A DNA stretch of 64,000 nt from Apostichopus japonicus (taxonomy: Eukaryota; Echinodermata; Holothuroidea; Aspidochirotida; Stichopodidae): assembly GCF_037975245.1 (NCBI RefSeq), contig NC_092569.1, forward strand, positions 2,581,501 through 2,645,500, in the 5' to 3' direction. Position numbers and translations under genes: made by a program. Shown piece after piece: positions 42,968 through 55,015 of the stretch. Positions within the stretch are counted from its first letter, which is position 1. Every line of letters begins with the position of its first letter. The notes below the pieces were generated by a model, which worked only from the letters and a program-made list of their open reading frames with translations, was not told where the DNA came from and did not search any database.

Positions 42968-43033
42968 GTGTGGTAATCGAACTCGGAACATTCAGGTTGT
43001 AGTTCACCCTTTCATCCACTTAGCTATTTGCCG
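42968..43033 (-). mobile_element. Second tRNA-like SINE head
   Basis: The minus strand shows TAGCTAAGTGGATGAAAG (43,009-43,026), a good A-box, and GAGTTCGATTACC (42,972-42,984), a B-box-like sequence 24 nt further on. Acceptor and T-stem pairing is poor, so it is not an intact tRNA gene. It is read as the head of a degraded SINE just upstream of the one ending at 42,895. Confidence 0.5.
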
Positions 43034-43299
43034 GATTGAATTACTGAAGGTTTGACAACACTATGAAATCACGTTATCTCGGCTGCAGCACACTATGAAT
43101 ATTCAATCTTCAATAGCATACCTAAGTCACCATAACAACGAATACGCAACAACTTCAGAATGACAGACTTACATAATCATTCATCTTAATTCGTGGGTTG
43201 ATATTGTTCCATTTTGACAGCTGCTGAATTGAAAAGAGAGATTACTACAAACTAACGTTGGTGGCATTTGGCATACAATTAAAAGAATTTCCGCCCGAT

Positions 43300-43435
43300 G
43301 CATCAGTACGCTTCAACGATTCTCCGCGAACAACCCTAAGCTCCTGGTGTAAAATGGCGAGTGAAAATTAGTCCAAATAAATCTAAGCTTGTAATCTTTA
43401 AGTACCCTGATTATAATGACTCAACCGAGGACTAA
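43300..43435 (+). pseudogene. Non-LTR reverse transcriptase fragment
   Basis: The plus strand from 43,355 translates WRVKISPNKSKLVIFKYPDY and stops soon after. A tryptophan followed by V-K-I-S-P-N-K-S-K and a hydrophobic V-I-F is the conserved RT segment of many LINEs. In another frame just upstream, LSSWCK fits the preceding motif, so a frameshift separates them. It lies downstream of the C-terminal fragment at 42,131-42,302, so the two cannot be one colinear element. Confidence 0.6.
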
Positions 43436-43679
43436 AGTATCACTAATCTTTTCAAAACTCCTAGTTTCATCGCCACCAGAAAGCTCATTGCAGCAAACTC
43501 CTTACCAACTAATTATTTCAAACCAAATATCCTTAAAAACACCCTCCTTCTTAACCCCCTAATTCTATGACCTCTTGCTTAAATACTTAGTTCATATAAC
43601 CTACGCATAAAACAATTTAAAAAGTTCCCTAGATCCATTACGGTTTTGTTTTTAAATTCGGAGGAGGCTTCAGCCCTGG

Positions 43680-43750
43680 CAGAGAGCGAGATGGGGCCCA
43701 TTGCTTAGGAACCCGGTTGCTAGAGGATTGTGAGTCAAACCCCAGAGGAA
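43680..43750 (+). mobile_element. Possible SINE remnant
   Basis: The plus strand holds CCATTGCTTAGGAACCCGG and then, about 25 nt on, TGAGTCAAACCCC (43,731-43,743), resembling weak A and B boxes of a tRNA-derived SINE. The surrounding 43,640-43,890 is GC-richer than its flanks. An 85-codon minus-strand frame here has no domain and is not called. Confidence 0.3.
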
Positions 43751-44186
43751 TTGTCCTCCTCTGGGGAACAGCCCAGTCACCGGAAACGTTTTCTTTTTTC
43801 ATTTTCTTAGTGTAAGGGTACTTCCCGGCAGTGAGGGTTTGCCAGGTTTGGGGGAACCTCGCATTATTTTTTCCTAAGTAGTTTCCATTACCCATTTAAA
43901 GCTTCCAAAGTATGTGTGCTGCTTGTTTTCCTCTTCATTCGTTTCTTTAAAATGCTATTGTCTTTTTTCCCTAAAATTTTTAATTTACCCGTAGGAGCCA
44001 CACGGCTCGAACAGGAATTTCACAGGCTGACCATGTAACGCTCGGTGCCTTTACGTAATACGCACATATCGTTATGCTGGCAGTGTTTTCTTTGTGAATT
44101 TAAATGTAAACGATTACCAAACTGTATGACACTACGTATCGCCGAATCTCAGCCAACAGCCAAATCCAGAGAGCTGTTTTTTTTTT

Positions 44187-44205
44187 ACTCACACACACAC
44201 ACTCA
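44187..44205 (+). repeat. (CA)n microsatellite
   Basis: A short run of alternating C and A immediately before the inverted satellite fragment, itself preceded by a nine-base T run at about 44,177. Confidence 0.8.
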
Positions 44206-44356
44206 TACAATTTTGGGAAGAAATAAAAACAGTCGCCATTTTGGCCAGAATCGGACAAAATCATTAGGTTATAACCTTACAAAATTGGCAAATTTGGGCC
44301 AAAAATGAATGTTACAAATTTGTGTCAGGATACGTAGAAGAGACTCCCAGTAGACA
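44206..44356 (-). repeat. Inverted, diverged satellite fragment
   Basis: Read on the minus strand, this matches the satellite from TATCCTG through TTTTGGCC to CTTCCCAAAATTGTA. On the plus strand it shows TACAATTTTGGGAAGAAAT, CATTTTGGCCAGAATC, CCTTACAAAATTGGCAAAT and TCAGGATAC. It is about 80% similar by eye and is the only inverted satellite piece in the window. It sits head-to-head with the plus-oriented island that starts 12 bp further on. Confidence 0.85.
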
Positions 44357-44367
44357 CTGCTCTCGAG

Positions 44368-45545
44368 CTTATGATTTTATTCGATTTTGGCCAAAATCAC
44401 GACTTTTTTTAATTCTTCCCAAAATTGTACCTGCGGTCTGTGGCGCCCTTTTGATTCCTTTCCAGGTGATCAGAGCAGAATAAACAGTCACATATCGGTG
44501 AAAAGTGACATTTAAAAACCATATCTTGACGTCATTTCATATCAAATTGAAATGACTAAAACTTCGTCGAATTCCACTTTTGTCACGTGAGAAGCGTTAA
44601 TTTGGGTTCTGGGAATCCCTAAAGGTATCCTGAGAAAAATTTGAGAACTTTCATTTTTGGCCGAAATTTGTAAATTTTGTAAATTTGGCCCCTTATGATT
44701 TTGTTCGATTTTGGCCAAAATCACGACTTTTTTTTAATTCTTCCCAAAATTGTAGCTGCGGTGTGTGGCGCCCTTTTGATTCCTTTCCAGGTGATCAGAG
44801 CAGAATAAACAGTCACATTTCGGTGAAAAGTGACATTTAAAAAGATTTCTTGACGTCATTTCATATCAAATTGAAATGACTAAAACTTCGTCGAATTCCA
44901 CTTTTGTCACGTGAGAAGCGTTAATTTGGGTTCTGGGAATCCCTAAAGGTATCCTGAGAAAAATTTGAGAACTTTCATATTTGGCCTAAATTTGTAAATT
45001 TGGCCCCTTATGATTTTGTTCGATTTTGGCCAAAATCACGACTTTTTTTAATTCTTCCCAAAATTGTACCTGCGGTGTGTGGCGCCCTTTTGATTCCTTT
45101 ACAGGTGATCAGAGCAGAATAAACAGTCACATTTCGGTGGACAGTGACATTTAAAAACCATATCTTGACGTCATTTCATATCAAATTGAAATGACTAAAA
45201 CTTCGTCAGATTCCACTTTTGTCACGTGAGAAGCGTTAATTTGGGTTATGGGAATCCCTATAAGTATCCTGAGAAAAATTTGAGAACTTTCATATTTGGC
45301 CTAAATTTGTAAAAAAAGCAGAATAAACAGTCACATTTCGGTGAAAAGTGACAATATTGTTAGATTATCATTTTGTTCGATTTTGCCCCAAATCACGACT
45401 TTTTTAATCCCCAAAATTGTACCTGCGGTGTGTGGCGCCCTTTTGATTCCTTTCCAGATGATAAGAGAAGAAAAAAACACTGACAGTTTGGTGGAAGAAC
45501 TTTCATTTTCCTCCCAAATCCGACAATTTTGTAATTTGGCATAAT
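44368..45545 (+). repeat. Outlying satellite island, diverged units
   Basis: Plus-oriented units start at about 44,368, 44,692 and 45,006, with a rearranged one at about 45,315-45,545. They share island-specific changes: TTATGATTTTGTTCG, AAAGGTATCCTGAGAAAAAT, GTAAATTTGGCCCC and GCGTTAATTTGGG. All have the GGTGAAAAGTGACATTTAAA or near-identical subtype. The last unit has an internal jump at about 45,312, joining TTTGTAAA to AGCAGAATAAACAG. TGACGTCA persists in the three intact units. The island is separated from the main array by 7 kb. Confidence 0.93.
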
Positions 45546-45878
45546 TCGAAAATTATGGTATTTTCGATTATTGGCCAAAATATGTGGCGCCCTTCTGATC
45601 ACCATTCAATCAATATCCATATTTGTCCCTAGTGTTAAAAATTGTGTAATTTCATGACACAATATGATTTTTTTATGCTTTTTGATTTTCCAAATTTGTG
45701 TTAAAAATCGGACGAATTTTTTATTTCTCTCCAAACTCCTGTGTGGGATAATTGGCGCTATTCTGATTACCTGCCAGCCAATAATCGTTTATAATCCGTC
45801 CCTAATGTTAAAAATGGAGCACCTTTTATGACGTAATATGAAATTTCATTTTTAATATTTAGAGGCTTAAAAATCCCA
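45546..45878 (+). repeat. Highly decayed satellite units
   Basis: Remnants continue the series. GGCGCCCTTCTGATCACCATTC (about 45,587) echoes GGCGCCCTTTTGATTCC. The stretch 45,714-45,790 (TTTTTTATTTCTCTCCAAACTCC, then GGCGCTATTCTGATTACCTG) aligns with the T-run to GATTCC block, followed by ATGACGTAATATG where the intact units have TTGACGTCATTTC. Similarity falls steadily to the right, as expected at an old array edge. Confidence 0.65.
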
Positions 45879-45879
45879 T

Positions 45880-46650
45880 AATATAAGAAAACTCATGAGC
45901 CCCGGGAATCGAGTCGAATGTACCGAAGCCGACCTTTGACCTCCACCTAACACCGCAAGTAGGTTCTACTACATCTGGGATAGCCAAATCAGCATACGTT
46001 TCACATGTTTATTGAGACCTGACCTTTAGAAATTTCGTAAAGCTCGACTTCTGCAAATCCTTAACGTGCTTTCACCTATAAAAAATAATAATCTCTTTTG
46101 AAGGTCCAGTTCTCAAGCACAAGTGATTTGACATTTGAACCCCTGCTGACCCCAAATGACATTTGACCTCTACCTAAAATAACAGGTTTCTTGTACTCAC
46201 TATAAGATAGATACATGCCAAATATGAGCTATGTGATGTAAGCGCGTCATCTTGGGATATCGAGTTTACAAGGTTTGAAATGATAATGCTTTACAGAGTT
46301 TGACCTTTGGTGACCCCAAATAACCTACAAAATATACAATAAGGTTCTCAATATAGGGAAGCCACATGCAAAATATGAGAGCCGATAGTTTCTTATCTGG
46401 AGATATCATGTTTTCAGGGATTTCAAGTTATGACCCCTGGTGACCTTAAATGAACTCGGACCTTCACCAAATTGTGTTAAGACTTCAAACTACATAATGC
46501 TATCCTACAATGCATATATGAGCCCCTTTGATGTACATGTTTTGGAGTTACAGTCACCCATCTTGAGATACCGTGCTTACACACTAGGGCGTCACATACA
46601 CACAGGCCAGGCTTGACTGCATAGGTTACTTGCCTGCCTATGGCAGTACC
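45880..46650 (+). repeat. Old repeat with TGACC-type internal subrepeats
   Basis: This stretch contains reiterated motifs: GACCTTTGACCTCC (45,930), TTTGACATTTGAACCCC, TGACCCCAAATGACATTTGACC (about 46,150), TTTGACCTTTGGTGACCCC (about 46,300) and ATGACCCCTGGTGACCTTAAATG (about 46,430). Each lies near phrases such as CAAATATGAG and GAGATATC at spacings of 120-170 bp. It ends with GACTGCATAGGTTACTTGCC near 46,612-46,632. I have seen similar arrangements described as interspersed repeats in marine invertebrate genomes, but I cannot name the family. Confidence 0.55.
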
Positions 46651-49600
46651 CTCTTCCCCTCAACCCCCCCCCCCTTAAAAATAGTTTAAATAATTACTCT
46701 CTTGGGGCTTTACTCAATTCTACATGAATGAGTGCTTAATTACTGTTGTAAAATGCTAACTGCAAAACAATTGAAAAAAAGAGAGAAAGACTGATGTATA
46801 TATAATGAACACCGAAGCTCTTTATTTGATGGGTAGACAGACCACTGTGGGGATGCCACTTAAAATGATTAAATCGTAGCATTGGAGTTCGAATACAATG
46901 TTGTTGCTACGGTCATCAGATTTACACATGCATACAATGGGGGGCAGTTTGTAGATTCTTCATCATTATTATTATTAGTAGTAGTAGTAATAGTAGTAAG
47001 GAGCTTAGAATACAATATTATGGCTAATTAACATCGTTTCATATTCTTGTGTACCTTAACATTATTTTCTTGTATTTATTCGTTTTCTCTTTCTTGTTAA
47101 GGTGATTACCAAATAGCTTCCCCTTTCTTGGCCTCCCAAAAAAAAAAAAAAAAAAAAAATCAAATCAAATTTGAGATTTATTCGTGTTTTAAGAGAAACT
47201 GTAAAAAATTTTGCACCCATGCCACAAACTTTGGCTTTTTTTTGTATAGCTTTTTTGTCATTTTTATTTCAAATTTTTTACAGTGTTCTCAATTTTTCAA
47301 TAAGTTACATACTTTTCTTCCTCTCTATATATTAAGCACCAGTGTTCATGCTCTTTTAATGTTAAAATGTTATCAACACTCCTAGACCCACTTAAAAACT
47401 TATCGATGAATAATTGCATTTTCGATTTTAACTTTTTTTCCTTTTTTTTCTTCTTTTTAAAATCCGTAGGAAGAATAAGTCTAAAAGAGAACCTGGCTCG
47501 AGATATATCACACAAAAATAAGTTAGATAGTCAGATGCTCTAGAAGACTTCTTCTACCGGAATGCCCTCTCTCTCAACTTACGAGGAACCAGTTTTTAAA
47601 ATTACACCTCTAGTCCCCCTGATTCCGTTGCCTTTGTAATATGGACAACATGGTACATTATTAATGTATTATAACTCCCATATATACCATGAGCCTCGTC
47701 GACACATCAAAAAAATATAATATCTCCAAAAAAAAAAAAAAAAAAAAAACTGCCTATAATATACCTCCAATATTGCATAAATAAAATGGCAGTTTTTTCC
47801 CTCTTTTCGAAGATGCCCTTATTCAAAAGCAAGCCGGGACAAACCGAACAACCTGTTCAACATCTAATTTGCATAATTTATCAAAACAAAGTACGCAGCA
47901 CCTCTAAAAACCTGCTACATACAACAAAGCTAAGTAAGACGAACCCCTAGAATTTGTTTCTTTCTTTCTTGTTTTAAATTTCATTTCTTACATCTGATCA
48001 GGTATCAAAAGTGTAACTGTATTCACATCTAAAAAATACAAATATTTTCGTCTTATTATTATTATTTTTTTGGTTTCCAAAACTTCAAATATATTTCTGT
48101 TTGACTCTGGCTGAAGAAGTGGAATATAGTTGTGGCAAACTGAATGCTAAACTCCATAAAATATAATTAGCAAAACAGAAATTCACAATTTCATTTATTA
48201 TTCTTTCTCTCTATATTTCTTTTTTTAAAACATAATCTCCTCCCAATTTTAAATGTGAATACAGTTTACCTTTGACCCCAACAATCATTGTTGATATATC
48301 AAGCATAGATGGTAACCTTTTCTTAGATAATGTGGACGGTGTATGTGATTATTTCTTATCCAGTTTTTTTTCTTAAAGACGCAACCATTTTGATTGTACT
48401 CACTACCCTTATTCTCTCTCCTATGCATGCTGGCTAACTGTTCTGCAAATCCTCTGGACCAATCACAATCCCCTATTCATTTTTCCCGTTCAAAACTGGT
48501 ATTGTCTTACCCTACAATAAGAGCATTACCAAAAAAATCCCCTAAAGAGGATAACAACTCTCGAAGTACTAAGGCCAGCCACAGCCAAAGACATAATCCT
48601 TTTCTGACAAACAATTCACATCATTTCCCCCCCATTTCCATGACACAAGACAGCTGATACTTGTGGAATCCACAGGCAAGGTACCCCTTATGTTTATGAC
48701 ATGAAGAACAAACTGTTAACAATAGAAAATCTTATTCTTTCAAGGTAAAAGCAAGAAACTTCATTGTTGGTATAATCAAATCAATCCGAAGGGACATCAG
48801 AAAAGCTCTAGATTAGAAGGCAAACCATTTTTAAAAGGCATCCCTTACACATCTGATGTAGCTTAGCAACTTTGAGGGCCAGTATTTCAAACTGAAGACA
48901 TCAGATTGTATGAATAACACCAGAAATTGATTTCTTGTGAATCAATGAAATGAGTGGGTGTCCAGAACATTGCAATCAGGGATCTGCTATTTAGTTTGAT
49001 AAATACTTTATTTGCCCTTGTGATTTTTAAAGCCTCCCCCTCAAAAAAAAAAAAAAAATTAGAGAGATTAAGTCAAATCGAACCAAGATACACTTCTACA
49101 GGGCAAGTGATTTTAATGCAACGCTGTTTTCTTAATATGCTTTCAAAGCAGTCGATTCTGGGGATCAATTCACTTTACCAATCCGAAACTGATAACACTA
49201 TTATCACCAAATGTTCTTTTTTCTACCACTCTATAATTTAGCAAGCCATATATTGTAGTTTTTCAGGTAGGTCAAAGCTGCTGGGAGCAATATTAAGTCA
49301 TAGCAGTATGAGAACATTCGTATTACAACTGGATTCAGCCTTAAAACAGAAAACAAAAATAGCCTTCTAAATTTAGACATATCAGAGCTACTTGAGGTTT
49401 GTGATTGTTAATACACTTTCTAGCATATTTTTAATTAGAAAATTCACTGTTTTGAATTTTTCAATGAAAACAACAAGACTTTGCTTTTCACTCCTTCTAA
49501 TCAATTTCGAAGGAAACTTGAAGTTTGACGAGAATATCATCTTCAATTTTTGGTTCAAATTTTGTGAATGTTCTTGACTTTCAGATTGCCAACTGTTACT

Positions 49601-50639
49601 CTGTAGATATGCGATGTTAAATTGGCATATAGAAATATAAAGTTCAATGTTAATGTTTGGTACTCCATGTCATGAACAAGAGAGGACCCATTCTCAGTAC
49701 ACCTGCAGAAGCACCGTGTACTCCTCCATGATGGTAAAAGCATCACTCTTTCAAGAAGCTATCCATCCTTTGCCCGCCATTCCCCAAAAAACATCAGTGT
49801 CTTGCTCTTAATTCCTTGCCCACACATTTTCGCCAGTTTATCAATAACAAGTGAAATTCCCCGAAGAAACAACTCATTTTACATACAGAATCCCAGCTGC
49901 TTAAAGAGAGACAAAAAAATAAAACAAATCCTCCTTTGTTTTAAAATTCATGATCCAAATTTAGAACATCTGACTGTCTTCAAATTAAGCGCACAGACAA
50001 AGTAGATCTTGGCAAGAGGGGTTTCAACAGTATGAAGCATCTTTCTTTCCTTCTTTTTGTTTTAGCTCAAATTCAGCTTAAATAGAGCCTTGCTTCTTTC
50101 ACAATGCCAATTTTGCAAAATAATTGAAATTCAGTTTCTGACCTTTTTGATGTATAAAGGTAAAATGGACAAGAGAAAAGTAGGTCCACTTTTCCAACGA
50201 GAATAAACTACCCTTTTAGCGTGCTGGAAAATCCACTTTGGTATTTTTAATTCCCCAAATTTGATTACTTCGATGACAGATGTGGTGAAATGATTTAGGT
50301 TTCCTTTTTTACCTTTGTTTATTTCTATATTCAAACGAGAGACAGTGAGAGAACAACCATCAAATCAGGGGGAATGGTTATTTAATTGGTCTAATTTATC
50401 ACCAAAAAAGGAAAAGAATAATGAAGAGAACCTCTCTAAGTACTTCAAAGAAAATAAGAATATCTATCTGGTCGACATCATTTTGAATATTTTGAAAAAC
50501 CCCTCTTTTCCTTTTTTTTTTCAAATTTGCTTTCTCCCGTTTGACTTTCTTTAAACGGCTGGAACTCTGTATGTGTTTCTTCACAGAAATATTATTTTCC
50601 CTCACTTACTTCACTCTTGACCTTAACAAGAAACCGTCT
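46650..50639. other. AT-rich noncoding region with homopolymers
   Basis: There is no gene that I can support. Noted inside: a C run at about 46,662-46,674, an ATT/GTA trinucleotide stretch at 46,960-47,000, and A22 runs at 47,138-47,159 and 47,728-47,749. The plus strand carries repeated A-runs and the minus strand T-runs. Short open frames (at most 95 codons) lack domain signatures. This may be distal 3' UTR or 3' flank of the minus-strand zinc-finger gene. Confidence 0.5.
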
Positions 50640-50905
50640 TTATGGTTATCCCCCTTGAATTGCAGATGAATCGACAGCGATCGTGTACACGACGACGCCG
50701 TCGTCATCTCTGCAAGGAGTGAATTTGCGTCATTTTTTAACCGATAGCTCGGACGGGTCAGTGGCATACAGATTAGCGTTCACACCACACAACTTCACGG
50801 TACACTTAACCATTGAATATATATAGAGGGGTGTAATAAACCCCCAATATAAGCAGAAATACTGAACAACTCGTCGACGACAAAAATTGACATCACCACC
50901 AACTA
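50640..50905. other. CpG-richer patch with TATA-like motif
   Basis: Compared with its flanks this patch has many CpGs (CGACAGCGATCGTG, GACGACGCCGTCGTC, ACCGATAGCTCGGACGGG) and a TATATATAG at about 50,816. GACGACG and CGTCGTC form a 7-bp-arm palindrome at about 50,686-50,702. It could be an unrelated promoter or enhancer, but I see no transcript structure to confirm this. Confidence 0.25.
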
Positions 50906-53900
50906 TTATTTACTTCTTTTTTTTTGAAAGGTACGACACCCAAGGTAAAAGGTGACCTCCAATGTTGTATTCTGTATTCTTGTTACCCCTGTGTGTGTCC
51001 TTAGTGTTTAGTTAAAATTTTCACATTTTTTTTGGTTGTCACTATTTAGAATTGATTACACATTATCTCGCGGATCAACTCTTTTTTCCCACGGAGCGTT
51101 TGAAGTATGCACAACTTAGCTCGGAACAAACATCATATACCGACAATATGAACAGACACTGGCAAAAAAAGCAACATTAATATCACACAAAAGCTGTTTA
51201 CGTCACTGTTTACTTGAAAAATACTAATTGTTAATATAACTAACCAAAAACACAAGTCTTTGGTTAAACAGCAATATGGCTCCTCCATGAATAGTCATTA
51301 GTAATATATATTTCATCAGCATGAACTGTTTTTTTTTTCGTTTTTAAGTAGAAAAAAATATCCCCCATTATGATATAATTTTAAAATGGCTCCTTGGATA
51401 AAATTTTCATTTATGTTTCCGGAAGTGTGGCTAACTTCACACAGATAAATAACCAAATGGGAGCACCAAGGCTGTATGTACAAAGAAAAAATAAAACAAG
51501 AGAGAGAATAAGAAGGGAAGAAAAAATAGAAGATGATATGATGGGAGTTTTTAAAGAAAGAAGCTTACATCCCTTCGGCATCTTCTTTTGCAACAACCAC
51601 CATGTGGGTGTGAACAAAAACCTCACAATCCCAAACACTCTTGAAGTAAAATTATAAAAGCAAAGTGTGGCAATCTTGCATATTTTGGTACAAATAGCCT
51701 TGTTTTGTCTTAATAACCATTACCAAGCCCTACAATTTTGTGTAATGATTTCGCGTTCCGTTTAAGAAACACGAAAGTTCCTCGACCTTTTTTTTTTAAG
51801 ACTGTACACGTCCTCATCATGTTTTATAAAATCTGTACAATATGAGACAGCAGTGGAAACCAAGAGAACTTGAAAAATGTTTATTCATTGAGTTTTGTGT
51901 TAATTTGCATTTTTTTTTCATTTTTTATAACAACAATAAGTCTCTCGTTTCTAAAAATCTCACCACCTGGTATATTGCTATCGAGATTCGAAGAAAGTCT
52001 AGACAGTAGCATTTTGATGAGGCACTGGTTTCATTCACGACACATTTCATAATAGCATCTCATGTCCCCTCATAACAATAATGGACTCTTCCGGCTCTCC
52101 TATTATTTTACATTATATAGGGAAGAATCCATTACTGGAAACGGGGAAGAACATCAATACACTAAGTCAATGGGACCCTTGTTAACGTCACATTTAATCA
52201 CACACAGTAAATCACCTCTGGAATAACATGATGAACTGAAAAACTCTTTGAGTCGCCATTGACAACAACGATTGGAAAATTACAACTGCCGAACCACCTG
52301 CGCAAAGAAGTTAAAAAGGTTTTCATGCAACTCTGCTTTTTCTTTACATCAACCAAGAACTTAGGAATTGTCTCTTTTTTCTCCTTCACTGCCTTAATCT
52401 TCTACACATATCAAGCAATTTTTAAGAAAAAAAAAAAAAAAAGCATTACTGCAAATACTTAACAACAATAACAACAACATTTAGACAGCATTTTTAGAAA
52501 AAGGAAAAAATAAAAATAAAAACATAAAAATTACAGGTTTTTTTTCGTTTTGCATAAAAACAGCAGGTACACAGAGCTGAAAGTTCCAAAGCATACAAAT
52601 AGTTTGCCTTATAATATCCACATGATTTAGAAAAATAAAACATTTACAACAAGCTTATGAATGATTACGATTAATAACAGATTAAGCGAGTATTTTTTTT
52701 TTCCTTTTTTCTTTTCTTTTCAAATCAAGTCAACCCTCCTTGTCCTCTCTTTATGTTCACGCCACAAGTGCGTCTTCTAGGACATTAATGTTAGTTTGAC
52801 AACCTACAAACTTTTTTATATAATACAGAATCATTAAGTCACACACTCCCTGAGTACAAATGAAGACAACTGCTTGCGGTGAAATTTTTCGCCCCTTTTC
52901 CTCCTCTCCTCTCACACTCTGGCGGCTCGACCTAAGTCGACCCACACTCCTCTACCATTCTCTCAGATATGAAACTAAACCCCAAAAAATTGACAAAACA
53001 ACAGGTTATTAACCCTATGTAGTTAGAATACCTTTTACATAGACCATCAAGGCAACAGCTTATCTTAAAAAATTTCACTTTAAAAAAAGAAAAAAAAACG
53101 TAGATGGATACTCCAAATTTACATCATTAAAATTCAGTGCAAAAATTTGAAAGAAACAACAGAGAGATGGTACACCGTTTACAAAATCACAGATTTGTTT
53201 TTAAGAAAAAGAAATACGCGAAGAGAAAATCAAAATGAAACCAAAGAAAAAAATATAGTTAGGACATGTTAAATCATCTTGAAAGTACAAAAACTTAAAG
53301 GTTTAAAAAAAAAAATAAAAAAAAATATCAACTTGGTTGACTAATAGTTCAAACAGGACTAGACACACTCTCATCTTTCACTGATTACAAAAACACCCTT
53401 TAATTTCTTTAAAAAAAAAAAAAAGATAAAACAAAGAAAAGGAAAAATTTTTCAAAAGTTCAATGTATCTGCCACTACCCTACCATCTTAAACATGACAA
53501 CAGCATATTTGCTGTGAGAGATTCAAAAGAAGCGCAGCCTTACATCGAAACATTATTTACTGAGGGTTTGACACTAGAATTTTACTGGCTTGGCTAAAAA
53601 GAAAAGTTCATTCTAAAAGTGTGAGAAAAAAAAATTATTTCATTTTTAGAGTCTCAGATGATAACAAGGAAAACAGGTTGATATTTGCCCCTAAAATTTA
53701 TATTAATGATGAAAGTGATTGAGAGGTATGATTAAAAGTCAATATTAAAAGTGGGAAAAGTTCCTTTTTTTTTTCCTTCTTATTTATTCAATTTTTATTT
53801 TGGTAATATTACTCCAATCAAGAAGGCAGAACAGTATACCATACCGGTGGGTTGTGCGACTGTTAGCACCATTTTTCAATGTCTCTGCAGACTTGCCATC

Positions 53901-54589
53901 AAATGGTTCAAATTCCTAAAATATATTTATTAGTGTGAAGAACCCATAAGTTGTGAGACATTAAATATTATCATATACCATCACAATGCTTAAGTTGTTG
54001 CAATCAATTTGATTTCAAACAGATAGTTACTGGTAGTTCTTACCGAATTAATTTTACTCAAAATAAGATACAAATTGATCGAACTAAGCAAGCCTGCTAT
54101 ATTTCACCACCAAATGAATATTCATTTTGTTCGAATGATAAATGATGCAATTTGCAAAAATTCATCGGTTTTCGTCTTTCTGTTTTCCCTTCTTGAAATT
54201 ATCATCGAGCTAATAAAAGTTCCACTGTTTACAGACGTTTGGTTGCAATTTGTTTGTGATAATCATCAATTAGTGAACATGCTCACACACAAGGAAGTTG
54301 AGCTTTACAATATAACAGAGCGATTTCCGATGTCCTAATACTAGCGATTGACACTTTATTTTTACGGTGAGACATTTCCAGTGATATACAATAGTCTCTT
54401 CTCCCTTAATCAATATTGACTTTTGAGGTAATTGAATTTGTATTGAGGCTATTGCAACATGAAATAACTTATAAAAAATAAACACTGCTTGTGAGGTATG
54501 TTTTGGCAAGGAACCACATGTGTACATATTTAGTGTGATATATCAGACCATTTCTCACCATATCCCATCTGATACCTGCAAGGTATCCC
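50906..54589. other. AT-rich noncoding region; nothing recognised
   Basis: Long AT-rich stretch with frequent A or T runs (for example about 52,428-52,442 and 53,309-53,328). Open frames are at most 87 codons and overlap on both strands without conserved motifs. Confidence 0.5.
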
Positions 54590-55015
54590 ACATGATAGCA
54601 TTCCATATTCGTATTGTGTGATCATCTCATGTACCATATAGTATGTATAGTATTGTGTGAAAATGTATGTAATGTACCATGTGGTATTTTGTGAAAATGC
54701 GTGCAATGTACCATATTGCATGTACAGTATTGTGTGAAAATGCATGTCATGTACCATGTGGTATTGTGTGAAAATGCAAGCAATGTACCATATTGCATGT
54801 GGTACTGCGTGATATTGTGTGTAATGTGCCAGATAAATGTGGAATTGTGTGACATTATATGTAATTTGACACATAGCATGTGGTATTCTGTGATAACCTA
54901 CGTAATTTGCCAGATAAATGTGGTATTGTGTGATAATCTATGCAATATGTCATATAGCATGTGATATTGTGTGACTTTCTATGTAATGTGCCATACAACA
55001 TGTTGTATTGATACG
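54590..55015 (+). repeat. Minisatellite, ~41-bp unit, ~10 copies
   Basis: A tandem series of 34-41 bp units with consensus near GTATTGTGTGAAAATG followed by TATGTAATGTACCATATTGCATGTG. Later units drift to TGTGATAATCTATG and GCCAGATAAATGTG, alternating in pairs and suggesting an 80-bp two-unit period. Open frames on both strands across it (up to 114 codons, minus) are products of the repeat. Confidence 0.9.
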